A stretch of DNA of 64,000 nucleotides, from assembly GCF_003024715.1 (NCBI RefSeq), contig NZ_PYLO01000002.1:62001-126000 (forward strand), written 5' to 3'. The stretch comes from Clostridium fessum (GTDB lineage Bacteria; Bacillota; Clostridia; Lachnospirales; Lachnospiraceae). A model generated the notes under the pieces. The model was not told where the DNA came from, did not search any database, and was given only the letters and a program-made list of their open reading frames with translations. Every line of letters starts with the position of its first letter. Within the stretch, counting starts at the first letter, position 1. This document shows, piece after piece, positions 53,577 through 62,397 of the stretch. A program made the position numbers and the translations under genes.

Positions 53577-54944
53577 ATGTATGATGTGTTAATTATCGGC
53601 GCCGGTCCCGGCGGTATCTTTTCTGCCTATGAGCTGATGGAACGTAAACCGGATTTAAAGATCGCTGTTTTTGAGGTGGGACATCCGCTGGAGCACCGTA
53701 AATGTCCCATTGATGGTGATAAAATCAAGTCCTGTATTCACTGCAAATGCTGCTCCATCATGAGTGGATTCGGCGGAGCCGGTGCATTTTCTGATGGAAA
53801 ATACAACATTACCAATGATTTCGGCGGCACTCTCTATGAGTATATCGGAAAAAAGACAGCCATTGAACTGATGGAATATGTGGATGGAATCAATCTCCGT
53901 TTTGGCGGGGAGGGCACGAAGCTGTATTCCACTGCGGGAACAAAATTCAAGAAAACCTGTATGCAGCACGGCCTGCATCTTCTGGATGCTTCGGTCCGCC
54001 ATCTGGGTACGGATATTAATTATATTGTTCTGGAGCACCTCTATGATCATCTGAAAGATAAGGTAGATTTCTATTTTGACTGTGCCATCGAAACCGTGGC
54101 GAAGACCGAGAAGGGTTACAAGGTTTACAGCGATGATACAGCCTTTGAGGGTACGAAATGTATCATTTCCGCCGGACGAAGCGGCAGTAAGTGGATGCAG
54201 AAGGTATGCAGGGACCTGGATATCCATACGAATTCCAACCGTGTGGATCTGGGTGTCCGGGTTGAACTGCCGGCTGAGATCTTTTCGGATCTTACAGATG
54301 AACTCTATGAGAGTAAGATCGTGTATCGTACGGAAAAATACGAGGATTACGTGCGCACCTTCTGTATGAATCCCAAGGGAGCTGTGGTAAATGAGAATAC
54401 CAACGGCATCGTAACGGTAAATGGTCACAGCTACGAGGATCCTGCAAAGCAGACCCATAACACGAACTTTGCCCTTCTGGTAGCGAAACATTTTTCAGAG
54501 CCCTTCAAGAATTCCAATGAATATGGAGAGAGTATTGCAAAACTCAGCAACATGCTGGGCGGTGGTGTAATTGTGCAGCGTTTTGGAGACCTGATCCGCG
54601 GAAAAAGAAGCACGCAGCAGCGAATCAATGAATCTTTTACGGTTCCAACCCTCAATGCGGCTGCCGGTGATCTGAGCCTGGTTCTCCCAAAACGGATTCT
54701 GGACGGTATTATCGAGATGATTTATGCCCTGGATAAGGTGGCACCGGGTACGGCGAATGATGACACTCTTCTCTATGGAGTGGAGGTAAAATTCTACAAC
54801 ATGGAGGTGGAAGTGGATCACAACCTGATGACCTGTCATGATGGACTCTACGTCATCGGTGACGGCAGCGGTATTACCCATTCCCTTTCCCATGCATCTG
54901 CCAGCGGTGTCTATGTGGCACGGCAGATCGCGGAGGCAATTTAA
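53577..54944 (+). CDS. FAD-dependent oxidoreductase with N-terminal Cys cluster
   Basis: A 455-residue flavoprotein of the NAD(P)/FAD-dependent dehydrogenase superfamily. The Rossmann motif GAGPGG (8-13) binds FAD, and the C-terminal GLYVIGDGSGITHSLSHASASGVYVARQI completes the site. An unusual cluster, Cys43 and Cys53, 56, 58 and 59 (CIHCKCC), follows the first strand and could hold an Fe-S centre or metal. The family (long FAD-dependent dehydrogenases) has no firm substrate. Codon use favours A/T-ending codons more than neighbours, and a truncated transporter lies just upstream, so acquisition by recombination is possible. Confidence 0.82.
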   Translation: MYDVLIIGAGPGGIFSAYELMERKPDLKIAVFEVGHPLEHRKCPIDGDKIKSCIHCKCCSIMSGFGGAGAFSDGKYNITNDFGGTLYEYIGKKTAIELMEYVDGINLRFGGEGTKLYSTAGTKFKKTCMQHGLHLLDASVRHLGTDINYIVLEHLYDHLKDKVDFYFDCAIETVAKTEKGYKVYSDDTAFEGTKCIISAGRSGSKWMQKVCRDLDIHTNSNRVDLGVRVELPAEIFSDLTDELYESKIVYRTEKYEDYVRTFCMNPKGAVVNENTNGIVTVNGHSYEDPAKQTHNTNFALLVAKHFSEPFKNSNEYGESIAKLSNMLGGGVIVQRFGDLIRGKRSTQQRINESFTVPTLNAAAGDLSLVLPKRILDGIIEMIYALDKVAPGTANDDTLLYGVEVKFYNMEVEVDHNLMTCHDGLYVIGDGSGITHSLSHASASGVYVARQIAEAI

Positions 54945-54973
54945 TAATAAACGGTCAGAAATGTCTATTAAAA

Positions 54974-55014
54974 ATGGATAAGATGCAGCCCCTATCGTCT
55001 GCCATCTTATCCAT
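54974..55014. terminator. Convergent terminator hairpin
   Basis: ATGGATAAGATG (54974-54985) pairs with CATCTTATCCAT (55003-55014) between the FAD oxidoreductase and the alkyltransferase-like gene. U tracts on either side are short, so its strength is uncertain. Confidence 0.65.
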
Positions 55015-55074
55015 CTCATTTCACTTCTTTAGCTTACCAACATCTCATTCAGATGCATTTTCCTTGATTCCCAC

Positions 55075-55437
55075 TCAGATCCCCAACTTCCGAAACAACG
55101 CATACAATTCTTCTGCCTCGTCAATCGAAGGTTTCCATCCATATTGTTTCAAATCGACGCGGTCGCCGTCCTCGGTGGAGTCCACCCGTATTCCATCCTG
55201 TTCCAGCAGTTTTTTCTGCTGTCCCGGATAGTCGAATGCCGCCGCGCCGCTTAGAAAGCCCTTGGAATTAATCACCCTGAATGCCGGGACATCGCCCAGG
55301 CGGTTGGTGCGGAGTGCATATCCCACCTGGCGGGAATGGCGCGGCGCACCGCACAGGAGCGCGACCTGACCGTAAGTCGTCACGCAGCCGTCCGGAATGC
55401 GCCTAAATACTTCTTCCATTCTCCGATAGATGTCCAT
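55075..55437 (-). CDS. Alkyltransferase-like protein (ATL), MGMT fold without acceptor cysteine
   Basis: A 120-residue protein with the DNA-binding fold of O6-alkylguanine-DNA alkyltransferases ([32 protein letters not shown]). The catalytic PCHRV motif reads PAFRV (51-55), so the acceptor Cys is Ala52 and direct repair is impossible. ATL proteins bind O6-alkylguanine and hand the lesion to nucleotide excision repair. Most known ATLs carry Trp or Tyr here, so Ala is less common. It ends 60 bases past the convergent terminator and starts three bases from the sulP stop, suggesting a shared transcript. Confidence 0.88.
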   Translation of the reverse strand: MDIYRRMEEVFRRIPDGCVTTYGQVALLCGAPRHSRQVGYALRTNRLGDVPAFRVINSKGFLSGAAAFDYPGQQKKLLEQDGIRVDSTEDGDRVDLKQYGWKPSIDEAEELYALFRKLGI

Positions 55438-55439
55438 AA

Positions 55440-57197
55440 TTATTTCCCCAGCACCTCGTCCGCATGATCAAGTGCTGCCTCGATATTCGGGCAGAAATGA
55501 GCGCGTCCGATCATATCCACAAATCCTGCCTTCTCCATCACGTGCATCGGCTGCTCGTTGACATGGGACAAAATCAATGTAACGCCGTTCTTCTGGCAGC
55601 GCTCATAGAGGGCAACCATCGAATTCATCGCTGTACTGTCAACCGCCGGAACGGCACGCATACGAAGAACCAGGCATTTCGTCTCCTCGCGGGTTTCAAT
55701 CTGGTTGATGCGGTCTGCTGCACCGAAGAACAGCGGTCCCGTAATCTCATAAACAGCCAGTTCTCTCGGAATCTCCCGCAAACGTGCCTGTTCTTTCATG
55801 GCTGCTTCTTCATCTTCTGCAGCTGCCGCTAAGAGCTGTGCCTCTTCCACTGAAAGCTCTTTTCCGGCTTTTTTCGCTTTTCTTACTTCCTGCTCTTTGC
55901 GCTTCTGCTCCTCTACTTCTTCGACATAGAGCCAGCTTCTGACGCCCGTCTCATCGCTCATCCGCTTCATAAACAGCAGGCAGGATAACAGCATACCGAT
56001 CTCGATCGCTACAACCAGATCGAAGATAACGGTTAAGAAGAAGGTCATCACCAGAACCGCAATATCACTCTTCGGAGCCGTCTTGGTCAGACGGACGAAG
56101 GTTCTCCACTGACACATATTGTAGGCAACCATAAACAAGATTGCCGCGATGGTCGGCATCGGGATCCAGCTTGCACACGGCATCAGAACTACCAGAATCA
56201 GAAGCAGGACAACCGCATGAACCATGCCTGCAACCGGGGTACGGCCGCCATTTTTGACATTGGCTGCGGTACGCGCGATCGCGCCCGTCGCCGGAATACC
56301 GCCAAACAGGGCGGAAATAATATTACCCGCGCCCTGTGCCACCAGCTCCGTGTTGGAACGGTGTTTTCCGCCGATCATGCCGTCCGCTACCACGCAGGAA
56401 AGCAGAGACTCAATCGCCGCCAGAACTGCAATCGTAAACGCATCCGACAGGGAACCCTGAATCACATCGTAGCTAAACACCGGCAGACGGAACGCCGGAA
56501 GCTTGTTGCTGACCGTGTAAAGGTCGCCGATCGTATTCACATGCAGCGGCAGGAATTTTACCATTAAAATACCTGCAATAACCGCTACCAGCGATCCCGG
56601 AATTTTTTCCGTGATCATCGGCATCACGATCAGAATCGCCAGACACACCACGCCGACGATGATCGCGTGCAGATTGACACTTCCGAATCCAGCCGCGAAC
56701 GCTTTCAGCTTCTGCATCGTCTCGATCGTCTCCATGCCTGCCGGATAGGTTACGCCAAAGAAATCCTTCAACTGACCGATGACGATCGTCACCGCGATAC
56801 CGGAGGTAAAGCCGGTCGTGATTGTAAACGGAATAAACTTAATCAGTGAACCAAAATGGCAGAATCCCATGATAACCAGAATGATACCTGCCATGATCGT
56901 CGCAACTGCCAGCCCTTCCACGCCGCTCTTCGCCACAATACCTGCCACGATCGTTGCAAATGCTGCCGTTGGACCTGCAATCTGTACCTGGCTGCCCCCT
57001 AAAAATGAAATCACAAATCCGGCTGCAATCGCCGTGTAGATACCCTGTTCCGGACCTACACCCGAAGCCAGCGCCAGCGCGATCGAAAGCGGCAGCGCGA
57101 TGATCGCTACGATGATACCCGCTATCACATCTGACATCAGCTGTGCGCCGGAATACTTCTTCAATGTTGTAAACAACATTGGACGTATTTTTTCCAT
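55440..57197 (-). CDS. SulP family inorganic anion transporter with STAS domain
   Basis: A 585-residue transporter of the SLC26/SulP family, likely carrying sulfate, bicarbonate or another small anion. About 12-14 helices fill residues 1-415, with the family signature [36 protein letters not shown] domain ends the protein (about 485-585: [26 protein letters not shown]). Between them lies an insert of about 65 highly charged residues (about 420-485, [21 protein letters not shown]), likely a coiled coil, longer than usual. The substrate cannot be assigned. Confidence 0.9.
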   Translation of the reverse strand: MEKIRPMLFTTLKKYSGAQLMSDVIAGIIVAIIALPLSIALALASGVGPEQGIYTAIAAGFVISFLGGSQVQIAGPTAAFATIVAGIVAKSGVEGLAVATIMAGIILVIMGFCHFGSLIKFIPFTITTGFTSGIAVTIVIGQLKDFFGVTYPAGMETIETMQKLKAFAAGFGSVNLHAIIVGVVCLAILIVMPMITEKIPGSLVAVIAGILMVKFLPLHVNTIGDLYTVSNKLPAFRLPVFSYDVIQGSLSDAFTIAVLAAIESLLSCVVADGMIGGKHRSNTELVAQGAGNIISALFGGIPATGAIARTAANVKNGGRTPVAGMVHAVVLLLILVVLMPCASWIPMPTIAAILFMVAYNMCQWRTFVRLTKTAPKSDIAVLVMTFFLTVIFDLVVAIEIGMLLSCLLFMKRMSDETGVRSWLYVEEVEEQKRKEQEVRKAKKAGKELSVEEAQLLAAAAEDEEAAMKEQARLREIPRELAVYEITGPLFFGAADRINQIETREETKCLVLRMRAVPAVDSTAMNSMVALYERCQKNGVTLILSHVNEQPMHVMEKAGFVDMIGRAHFCPNIEAALDHADEVLGK

Positions 57198-57331
57198 ACC
57201 TCAAACTCTCCCTTTTTCTTCCCAATTTAAACAAAAAGTAATTGTCAGCCCTAAAAAGAACCGACAATTACCTATTATACAGCAAAATAAGGGTGTGTCC
57301 AGTTTTTTCGAAGTTTTAACACAGGAATGCT

Positions 57332-57377
57332 TCCGACTTGTTACTGGGCACGTATGCGTAAACAGTAACTCAGACTT
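57332..57377. mobile_element. 30-bp palindromic mini-element with near-perfect target duplication (copy 6)
   Basis: An element in reverse orientation lies at 57340-57369. Flanks TCCGACTT (57332-57339) and TCAGACTT (57370-57377) match at seven of eight positions. It sits between sulP and the cstA promoter. Confidence 0.85.
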
Positions 57378-57473
57378 CTAGATAAGCAGTTGTTAAATTT
57401 CTTGGTTGTGATTTTTTTGTCAAAATGACGGATTTGTAAAATTTCTGTCACAAACTTCCGGCTATTTTTTCGA

Positions 57474-57501
57474 TTGACTTTCCTTCAAAAAAGTCTATAA
57501 T
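57474..57501 (+). promoter_or_regulatory. Strong sigma-A promoter of the T-box-cstA transcript
   Basis: TTGACT (57474-57479) and TATAAT (57496-57501) with a 16-base spacer. Transcription should start near 57508 and run through the T-box leader. Confidence 0.85.
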
Positions 57502-57507
57502 TCGTAC

Positions 57508-57801
57508 TTGTAAAAAGCATTGAGCAGGACACGATTTCCAATTTTCCACGTTTTCAGAGAGCTGTCGGGCGATGAAAGACAGTAACGCCGATGGAAGTTA
57601 TCCCCTGTGAGCTGACCGGACAAACGCATGTAGGATACCAGTAATCCGGTTCGGATTCCTACCGTTAGAGAGGAACATATTCAGAATGATGGATATGGCT
57701 GAGAGATCGGCTTTACAGCCGGTAAAAGAAGTGGTACCGCGGATGCTTACGCCTCCGTCTTCTTGAACTTTTAAAAGTTTCAGGAGGACAGAGGCTTTTT
57801 T
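57508..57801 (+). promoter_or_regulatory. T-box leader (tRNA-sensing riboswitch) controlling cstA
   Basis: The hallmark antiterminator sequence AAGUGGUACCGCGG lies at 57729-57742. Just downstream is a long terminator stem from GCCTCCGTC (57751) to GACAGAGGC and a T6 run ending at 57801. The apical part of Stem I is visible (AGAGAGCUGUC, GGGCGAUGAAA, GACAG, then UGUGAGC), followed by a strong GTAGGA/TCCTAC hairpin with inner AATCCG/CGGATT (57632-57664). Uncharged tRNA binding should favour antitermination and expression of the permease. I could not assign the specifier codon securely; by analogy with glyQS spacing it lies in GGACAAACGCAUG (about 57618-57630), with CGC one candidate. Confidence 0.85.
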
Positions 57802-57878
57802 GTTTCCCCGCTCCCGAAACTCCGGCAAACTGCCGGGACACTAAAAACCATTTGACCTATGGGAATGGAGGTATCTTT

Positions 57879-59615
57879 ATGAACACATTAGTTATCGTAG
57901 TTATCGCAGCCTGTTGTCTGGCGGCTGGTTATCTGCTCTACGGCAGATGGCTCGCCCATAAATGGGGCATTGATCCAAACGCCAAGACACCGGCTGTCAC
58001 AAAAGAAGATGGTCAGGACTATGTTCCGACCGATGGCTGGGTTGTATTTGCCCACCAGTTTTCATCCATCGCCGGCGCCGGTCCTGTCACCGGTGCGATC
58101 CAGGCGGCTGTCTTTGGATGGGTTCCGGTCTTTCTCTGGATCATCCTCGGCGGCATCTTCTTCGGCGCTGTTACCGATTTCGGTGCCCTGTACGCCAGCG
58201 TCAAAAATGAAGGCAAATCGATGGGACTTCTGATTGAACAGTACATCGGCAAAACCGGCAAAAAACTGTTCCTTCTGTTCTGCTGGCTCTTTACTTTAAT
58301 TGTAATCGCAGCATTTGCCGACATGGTTGCCGGTACATTCAATGCATATGAGACGGTAGACGGCGTGACCAGCTTATCCGCCGCAGCAACTGTCAATGGC
58401 GCAGCCGGAAGCATTTCCCTCCTGTTCATTGCCTTTGCCGTTGTATTTGGACTGATTCAGAAAAAAGCTCAGTTCCATGGCTGGAAACAGACCGTGCTCG
58501 GACTTGTCTGCACGGTAGCTGCTTTCGTCATCGGCATGAACTGCCCGCTCATTACCACCAAGGCGAACTGGTCCTACATGGTATTCGCTTACATTTTCCT
58601 CGCAGCCGTTCTTCCTATGTGGCTTTTGATGGAACCGCGTGACCTGATGACAACCTTTATGTTTGCCGGTATGATTATCGGTGCCGTCGTTGGACTGCTT
58701 GTCGCACATCCGGCAATGAACCTGGCGCCTTACACTGGTTTCCACAATGAGAAATCCGGTGACCTGTTCCCGATTTTGTTTGTAACCGTTGCCTGCGGCG
58801 CCGTATCCGGTTTCCACAGCCTGGTTTCCTCGGGTACTTCCTCCAAGGCAATCACCAATGAAAAGGATATGCCGAAAGTTGGCTTCGGCGCTATGCTTTT
58901 GGAAAGTTTACTGGCTGTCCTGGCTCTGTGCGTTGCCGGTGCTGCCGCTTCCGCTGATGGCACGCCTGCAGCCGGTACTCCGTTTGCTATCTTCTCCTCC
59001 GGTGTTGCCGGATTCCTGGAGATGTTCGGAATCCCAGTTTACGCTGCCCAGTGCTTTATGACGATGTGCGTCTCCGCACTTGCCCTGACAAGCCTGGATT
59101 CCGTTGCACGTATCGGACGTATGTCCTTCCAGGAGCTGTTCAGTGTCGATAACATGGAACACGCCGAAGGATGGAGAAAGCTTCTCTGCAACAAATATTT
59201 TGCAACGGTTATCACCTTGGTATGCGGCTACATTTTAACCCAGATTGGCTATTCCAACATCTGGCCGCTGTTTGGCAGCGCCAACCAGCTGTTAAGCGCC
59301 CTGGTTCTCATCACCCTGTGCGTCTTCTTACGCGTCACCGGCCGTGAAAACCGCACGCTGCTGGTTCCACTGGTTGTTATGCTGTGCGTTACCTTCACCG
59401 CACTCGTTGAGCGCTGCATCGCACTGGTAAAGGCTTACAATGCCGGAACCGCTGTCTTTATGGTAGAAGGACTGCAGCTTATCATCGCGGTTCTGCTGAT
59501 GGTTCTGGGTGTCATTATTGTGGTTCATTCCGGTAAAGTACTGTTTTCGAAATCGACTGCTTCGAAGACAGAAAACGATAAAAGATCTGAAATGAATAAA
59601 CCGGCGCATTGCTAA
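57879..59615 (+). CDS. cstA: CstA-family peptide/pyruvate permease (carbon starvation protein A)
   Basis: A 578-residue membrane protein with about 16 helices. The CstA signature is clear: DYVPTDGWVVFAHQFSSIAGAGPVTGAIQAAVFGWVPVFLWIILGGIFFGAVTDFGALYAS, then FHSLVSSGTSSKAI and YSNIWPLFGSANQLLSALVLI. It is the shorter Firmicute form (E. coli CstA has about 700 residues). E. coli members import peptides or pyruvate. Here a T-box leader ties it to the charging of one tRNA, so the natural reading is uptake of peptides or an amino-acid source. The start follows GGAGG at 57866-57870. Confidence 0.92.
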   Translation: MNTLVIVVIAACCLAAGYLLYGRWLAHKWGIDPNAKTPAVTKEDGQDYVPTDGWVVFAHQFSSIAGAGPVTGAIQAAVFGWVPVFLWIILGGIFFGAVTDFGALYASVKNEGKSMGLLIEQYIGKTGKKLFLLFCWLFTLIVIAAFADMVAGTFNAYETVDGVTSLSAAATVNGAAGSISLLFIAFAVVFGLIQKKAQFHGWKQTVLGLVCTVAAFVIGMNCPLITTKANWSYMVFAYIFLAAVLPMWLLMEPRDLMTTFMFAGMIIGAVVGLLVAHPAMNLAPYTGFHNEKSGDLFPILFVTVACGAVSGFHSLVSSGTSSKAITNEKDMPKVGFGAMLLESLLAVLALCVAGAAASADGTPAAGTPFAIFSSGVAGFLEMFGIPVYAAQCFMTMCVSALALTSLDSVARIGRMSFQELFSVDNMEHAEGWRKLLCNKYFATVITLVCGYILTQIGYSNIWPLFGSANQLLSALVLITLCVFLRVTGRENRTLLVPLVVMLCVTFTALVERCIALVKAYNAGTAVFMVEGLQLIIAVLLMVLGVIIVVHSGKVLFSKSTASKTENDKRSEMNKPAHC

Positions 59616-59654
59616 TGATTTCATCAAAATCAAATTATAACCCGACTATAGGTG

Positions 59655-59700
59655 CCAAAAAGGGAGTCTCTCGCTCACGAAAAGAGACTCCCTTTTTTGG
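59655..59700 (+). terminator. Intrinsic terminator of cstA
   Basis: CCAAAAAGGGAGTCTCT pairs with AGAGACTCCCTTTTTTGG, with the T run at the 3' end and a second T run (TATTTTTTA) right after. It is symmetrical enough to act on both strands. Confidence 0.9.
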
Positions 59701-59784
59701 TATTTTTTAATTCTATTGATAACCACTCTGCTGCTATATGATGCCAACTCTTCACTTCTGAATCTTTCTCACCGCGAATAATTG

Positions 59785-59830
59785 GCACTTTTGTTACTGT
59801 TCACGCATACGTGCCCAGTAACGCACTTTT
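59785..59830. mobile_element. 30-bp palindromic mini-element with 8-bp target duplication (copy 7)
   Basis: The canonical element spans 59793-59822, flanked flush by GCACTTTT on both sides (59785-59792 and 59823-59830). It lies in the 336-base gap between the cstA terminator and the thrH promoter. Confidence 0.9.
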
Positions 59831-59861
59831 TTCTATTCTTTCATCTTTTCTCAAATTTCTC

Positions 59862-59890
59862 TGGTATTTCCCCTGCATTTCGTCTATAAT
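59862..59890 (+). promoter_or_regulatory. Putative thrH promoter
   Basis: TATAAT (59885-59890) is preceded at 17 bases by TGGTAT (59862-59867), a weak -35. It lies about 60 bases before the thrH start. Confidence 0.5.
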
Positions 59891-59951
59891 AGAAAGCAAA
59901 TTTTTCAACCGAACACAGCGCTGACAGGCGTTGTATCAGACAGGAGGAGAC

Positions 59952-60554
59952 ATGGATATTGTATGTTTAGATCTAGAAGGTGTATTAGTGCCGGAAATCT
60001 GGATCGCATTTGCTGAAGAAACCGGAATCCCGGAGTTAAAACGCACCACCCGCGATGAGCCGGATTATAACAAACTGATGAATTACCGTTTAAACATCCT
60101 GCGCGAGCACGGACTGGGACTCAAGGAAATTCAGGAAACGATCTCTAAAATTGATCCGCTTCCGGGCGCAAGGGAGTTTTTAGACAAATTAAAAGAAATC
60201 ACTCAGGTAATCATCATCAGCGATACCTTCTCCCAGTTTGCCGGACCTCTGATGAAGAAACTTGGCTATCCGACCATCTTCTGCAACTCTCTGGTTGTCA
60301 GCGAAAATGGTGAGATTACCGATTTTAAGATGCGCTGTGAGAAATCCAAATATACAACCGTCAAAGCACTCCAGTCCTGCGGCTTCGAGACGATCGCCAG
60401 CGGCGACAGCCACAACGACCTCGCCATGATTGAGGCAAGCAAGGCGGGCTTCCTCTTCCGCACGACGGAGGAGATCAAGGCAGAATATCCGCAGATTCCG
60501 GCTTATGAGACGTATGATGAGCTGTTAGAAGCGATTAAAAAGGTATTAGCGTAA
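59952..60554 (+). CDS. thrH: ThrH: phosphoserine phosphatase / homoserine phosphotransferase
   Basis: A 200-residue HAD-superfamily enzyme closely resembling Pseudomonas ThrH (CLDLEGVLVPEIWIAFAEETGI, TTRDEPDYNKLM, VVILSDTF-like IISDTFSQFAGPLMKKLGYPT, and SGDSHNDLAMI). The first motif is DxE (Asp7, Glu9) as in ThrH rather than the usual DxD. Pseudomonas ThrH dephosphorylates phosphoserine and can pass the phosphate to homoserine, joining serine and threonine synthesis. The start at 59952 follows AGGAGG. It is monocistronic, with a hairpin terminator at 60590-60629. Confidence 0.93.
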   Translation: MDIVCLDLEGVLVPEIWIAFAEETGIPELKRTTRDEPDYNKLMNYRLNILREHGLGLKEIQETISKIDPLPGAREFLDKLKEITQVIIISDTFSQFAGPLMKKLGYPTIFCNSLVVSENGEITDFKMRCEKSKYTTVKALQSCGFETIASGDSHNDLAMIEASKAGFLFRTTEEIKAEYPQIPAYETYDELLEAIKKVLA

Positions 60555-60589
60555 ACATTCCGTATTTTCATAATTGCATATGCAATCGT

Positions 60590-60629
60590 AAAAGCAGCCC
60601 CCGGAATCCACACTCCGGGAGCTGCTTTT
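60590..60629. terminator. Bidirectional terminator between thrH and the ABC transporter
   Basis: AAAAGCAGCCCCCGGA pairs with TCCGGGAGCTGCTTTT around an eight-base loop, with one bulged C. T runs exist on both strands for the two convergent transcripts. Confidence 0.88.
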
Positions 60630-60659
60630 CAATCGTTTATCCTCTCAAATGTTCACTGA

Positions 60660-61670
60660 TTATTTTTCAATAAATAACTGTTTTACATCAAATGCCTCGT
60701 CGATCATGCCGGATTCATACATGAAATCAGCGGTCTTCTGGAAGCCTTCTTTGTCATCATCTGTGATCTCGGTAGAGAAATCATAGAGATCGTACATGCT
60801 TCTGACTGCATCGGTGTCCAGATCCAGCTCATCGGCTACGATCTGCATCGTCTCATCCGATTTTTCTTCCATGAAATCAGCAATCTCGGTCTGTGCTTCT
60901 TCCAGCTTCTCGATGATCTCCGGGTGCTCGTCATAGAATTTCTGTGTCACTGCCACTGCAATGATCGCCTTAATCAGGCCTTCGCCGTCGGCTACCAGGT
61001 GGTAACCCTGCTGCCCTGCATTGTAAGCAGTTGCGCCAGCAACCAGAGCCACGTCTACACTGCCGCCGTCCAGACCTGCTTTTGCATCCGGGATCGACAT
61101 ATTGACATAGTTAACGTCGTCGATCGTCATGCCAGCCGTTGCCAGATAGGAAACGAGAAGCTCATGCAGGTTGGTTCCGGTCGGTCCTGCGATTGTCTTT
61201 CCTCTCAGACTTTCCGGCGTCGTCAGGGACTCATCCTTAGAATACATACAGAATGCCTTCGGAGAACGGCTGTACATATTTAATACCTTGATATCCGCTC
61301 CATTTGCTGCAGACAGAATCACCGAAGTACCGCCAACCGCATACAAAACCTGCACATCGCCAGAAGCCAGCGCCTGTGTCTGATCTGCCCCGGAGGTCAG
61401 CTCCGCATAATCAACCTCAATCCCCATATCGCCAAATGTTTTTTCAAAAATACCCTGATTTTTCTCGATGATCGTCGGCACATTGAGCGGAGAAGTTACA
61501 TACGTAAAGGTCAGCTTATCCAGATCAGATTCTTTCGCTGTCTCCTCCTCTGCGCTGGTTTCTGCCTCTGCCTGCGTGCTCTCAGCCGCATCTTTTGTAC
61601 CTGAGCAGCCTGCCAGGGAAGCTGCGGTAAGGCAGAGTGCCATTCCCATTGCCATCCATCGTTTCATCAT
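60660..61670 (-). CDS. ABC transporter substrate-binding lipoprotein, NitT/TauT (SsuA/NMT1) type
   Basis: A 336-residue extracytoplasmic solute-binding protein. The lipobox LAGC puts the lipid-modified Cys at residue 22. The mature protein begins with a Ser/Thr/Glu-rich tether, then the NMT1/SsuA-like fold: LTFTYVTSPLNVPTIIEKNQGIFEKTFGDMGIEVDYAELTSGADQTQALASGDVQVLYAVGGTSVI and LRGKTIAGPTGTNLHELLVSYLA. Such proteins bind sulfonates, nitrate, thiamine precursors or aromatic acids; the ligand is not evident. It is the last gene after permease and ATPase on the minus strand, ending at a shared terminator. Confidence 0.9.
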   Translation of the reverse strand: MMKRWMAMGMALCLTAASLAGCSGTKDAAESTQAEAETSAEEETAKESDLDKLTFTYVTSPLNVPTIIEKNQGIFEKTFGDMGIEVDYAELTSGADQTQALASGDVQVLYAVGGTSVILSAANGADIKVLNMYSRSPKAFCMYSKDESLTTPESLRGKTIAGPTGTNLHELLVSYLATAGMTIDDVNYVNMSIPDAKAGLDGGSVDVALVAGATAYNAGQQGYHLVADGEGLIKAIIAVAVTQKFYDEHPEIIEKLEEAQTEIADFMEEKSDETMQIVADELDLDTDAVRSMYDLYDFSTEITDDDKEGFQKTADFMYESGMIDEAFDVKQLFIEK

Positions 61671-61683
61671 AATCGTTCCTCCT

Positions 61684-62397
61684 CTAAATAAAATGTAAAT
61701 TATTTATAATATCCCTTTTCAGGGTTATCATCTCATCCTCCAAAAGATTCCTCTCTTCCTGCGGCGCCTTGACCTCATAGAGCGCCTTGACCATGCCCTT
61801 TTCAATGACCGCAATCTGGCTTCCCAGAATCAGTGCCTCATCGATGCTGTGCGTCACAAACAGAATGCTCGCACTGCGCTCCTGCTGGACGCGCAGAAGC
61901 TCTTTCTGCATCTGTTCCCTTGTAAAATAGTCAAGTGCGGCAAACGGCTCATCCATCATGATAAAGGTCGGCTCATACGCCAGCGCCCGCGCGATCGCCG
62001 CCCGCTGCTGCATTCCGCCGGAGAGCTGTGCCGGATATGCTTTTTCAAATCCAGATAATCCGACCGTGCGGATAACCGCCTCTATTTTCCCCGGATCTGT
62101 CTCCTTTTTTGAAAGCCCGAACACCACATTTTCCCAGACGGTCAACCACGGCATGAGGCGCGGTTCCTGAAAGACAAATGCCGTCTTGTGGGCGCTCTCC
62201 CAGCGAATCTCTCCGCTGTCCGCCGTCTCCAGTCCTCCGGTCAGCCGCAGAAGCGTCGTTTTCCCGCATCCGCTCTGCCCCAGAATCACAGTGATTCTCC
62301 CCGCCGGAAGCGACAGGTTGATCCCGTTTAAAACGGGAATCTCCCGGTTATCCACCAGGTATGTTTTATGAATATCAATCAGTTCAATTCCAGCCAT
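61684..62397 (-). CDS. ABC transporter ATP-binding protein (SsuB/TauB-like)
   Basis: A 237-residue ATPase with Walker A GQSGCGKT (40-47), Q-loop FQEPRLMPWLTVWENVVFGL, signature LSGGMQQRAAIARAL, Walker B FIMMDEPFAALD and the switch His in FVTHSIDEAL. The Q-loop and EAL block are typical of the nitrate/sulfonate/taurine import class. It overlaps the permease gene by 14 bases and precedes the binding protein by 13 bases. Confidence 0.95.
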   Translation of the reverse strand: MAGIELIDIHKTYLVDNREIPVLNGINLSLPAGRITVILGQSGCGKTTLLRLTGGLETADSGEIRWESAHKTAFVFQEPRLMPWLTVWENVVFGLSKKETDPGKIEAVIRTVGLSGFEKAYPAQLSGGMQQRAAIARALAYEPTFIMMDEPFAALDYFTREQMQKELLRVQQERSASILFVTHSIDEALILGSQIAVIEKGMVKALYEVKAPQEERNLLEDEMITLKRDIINNLHFI

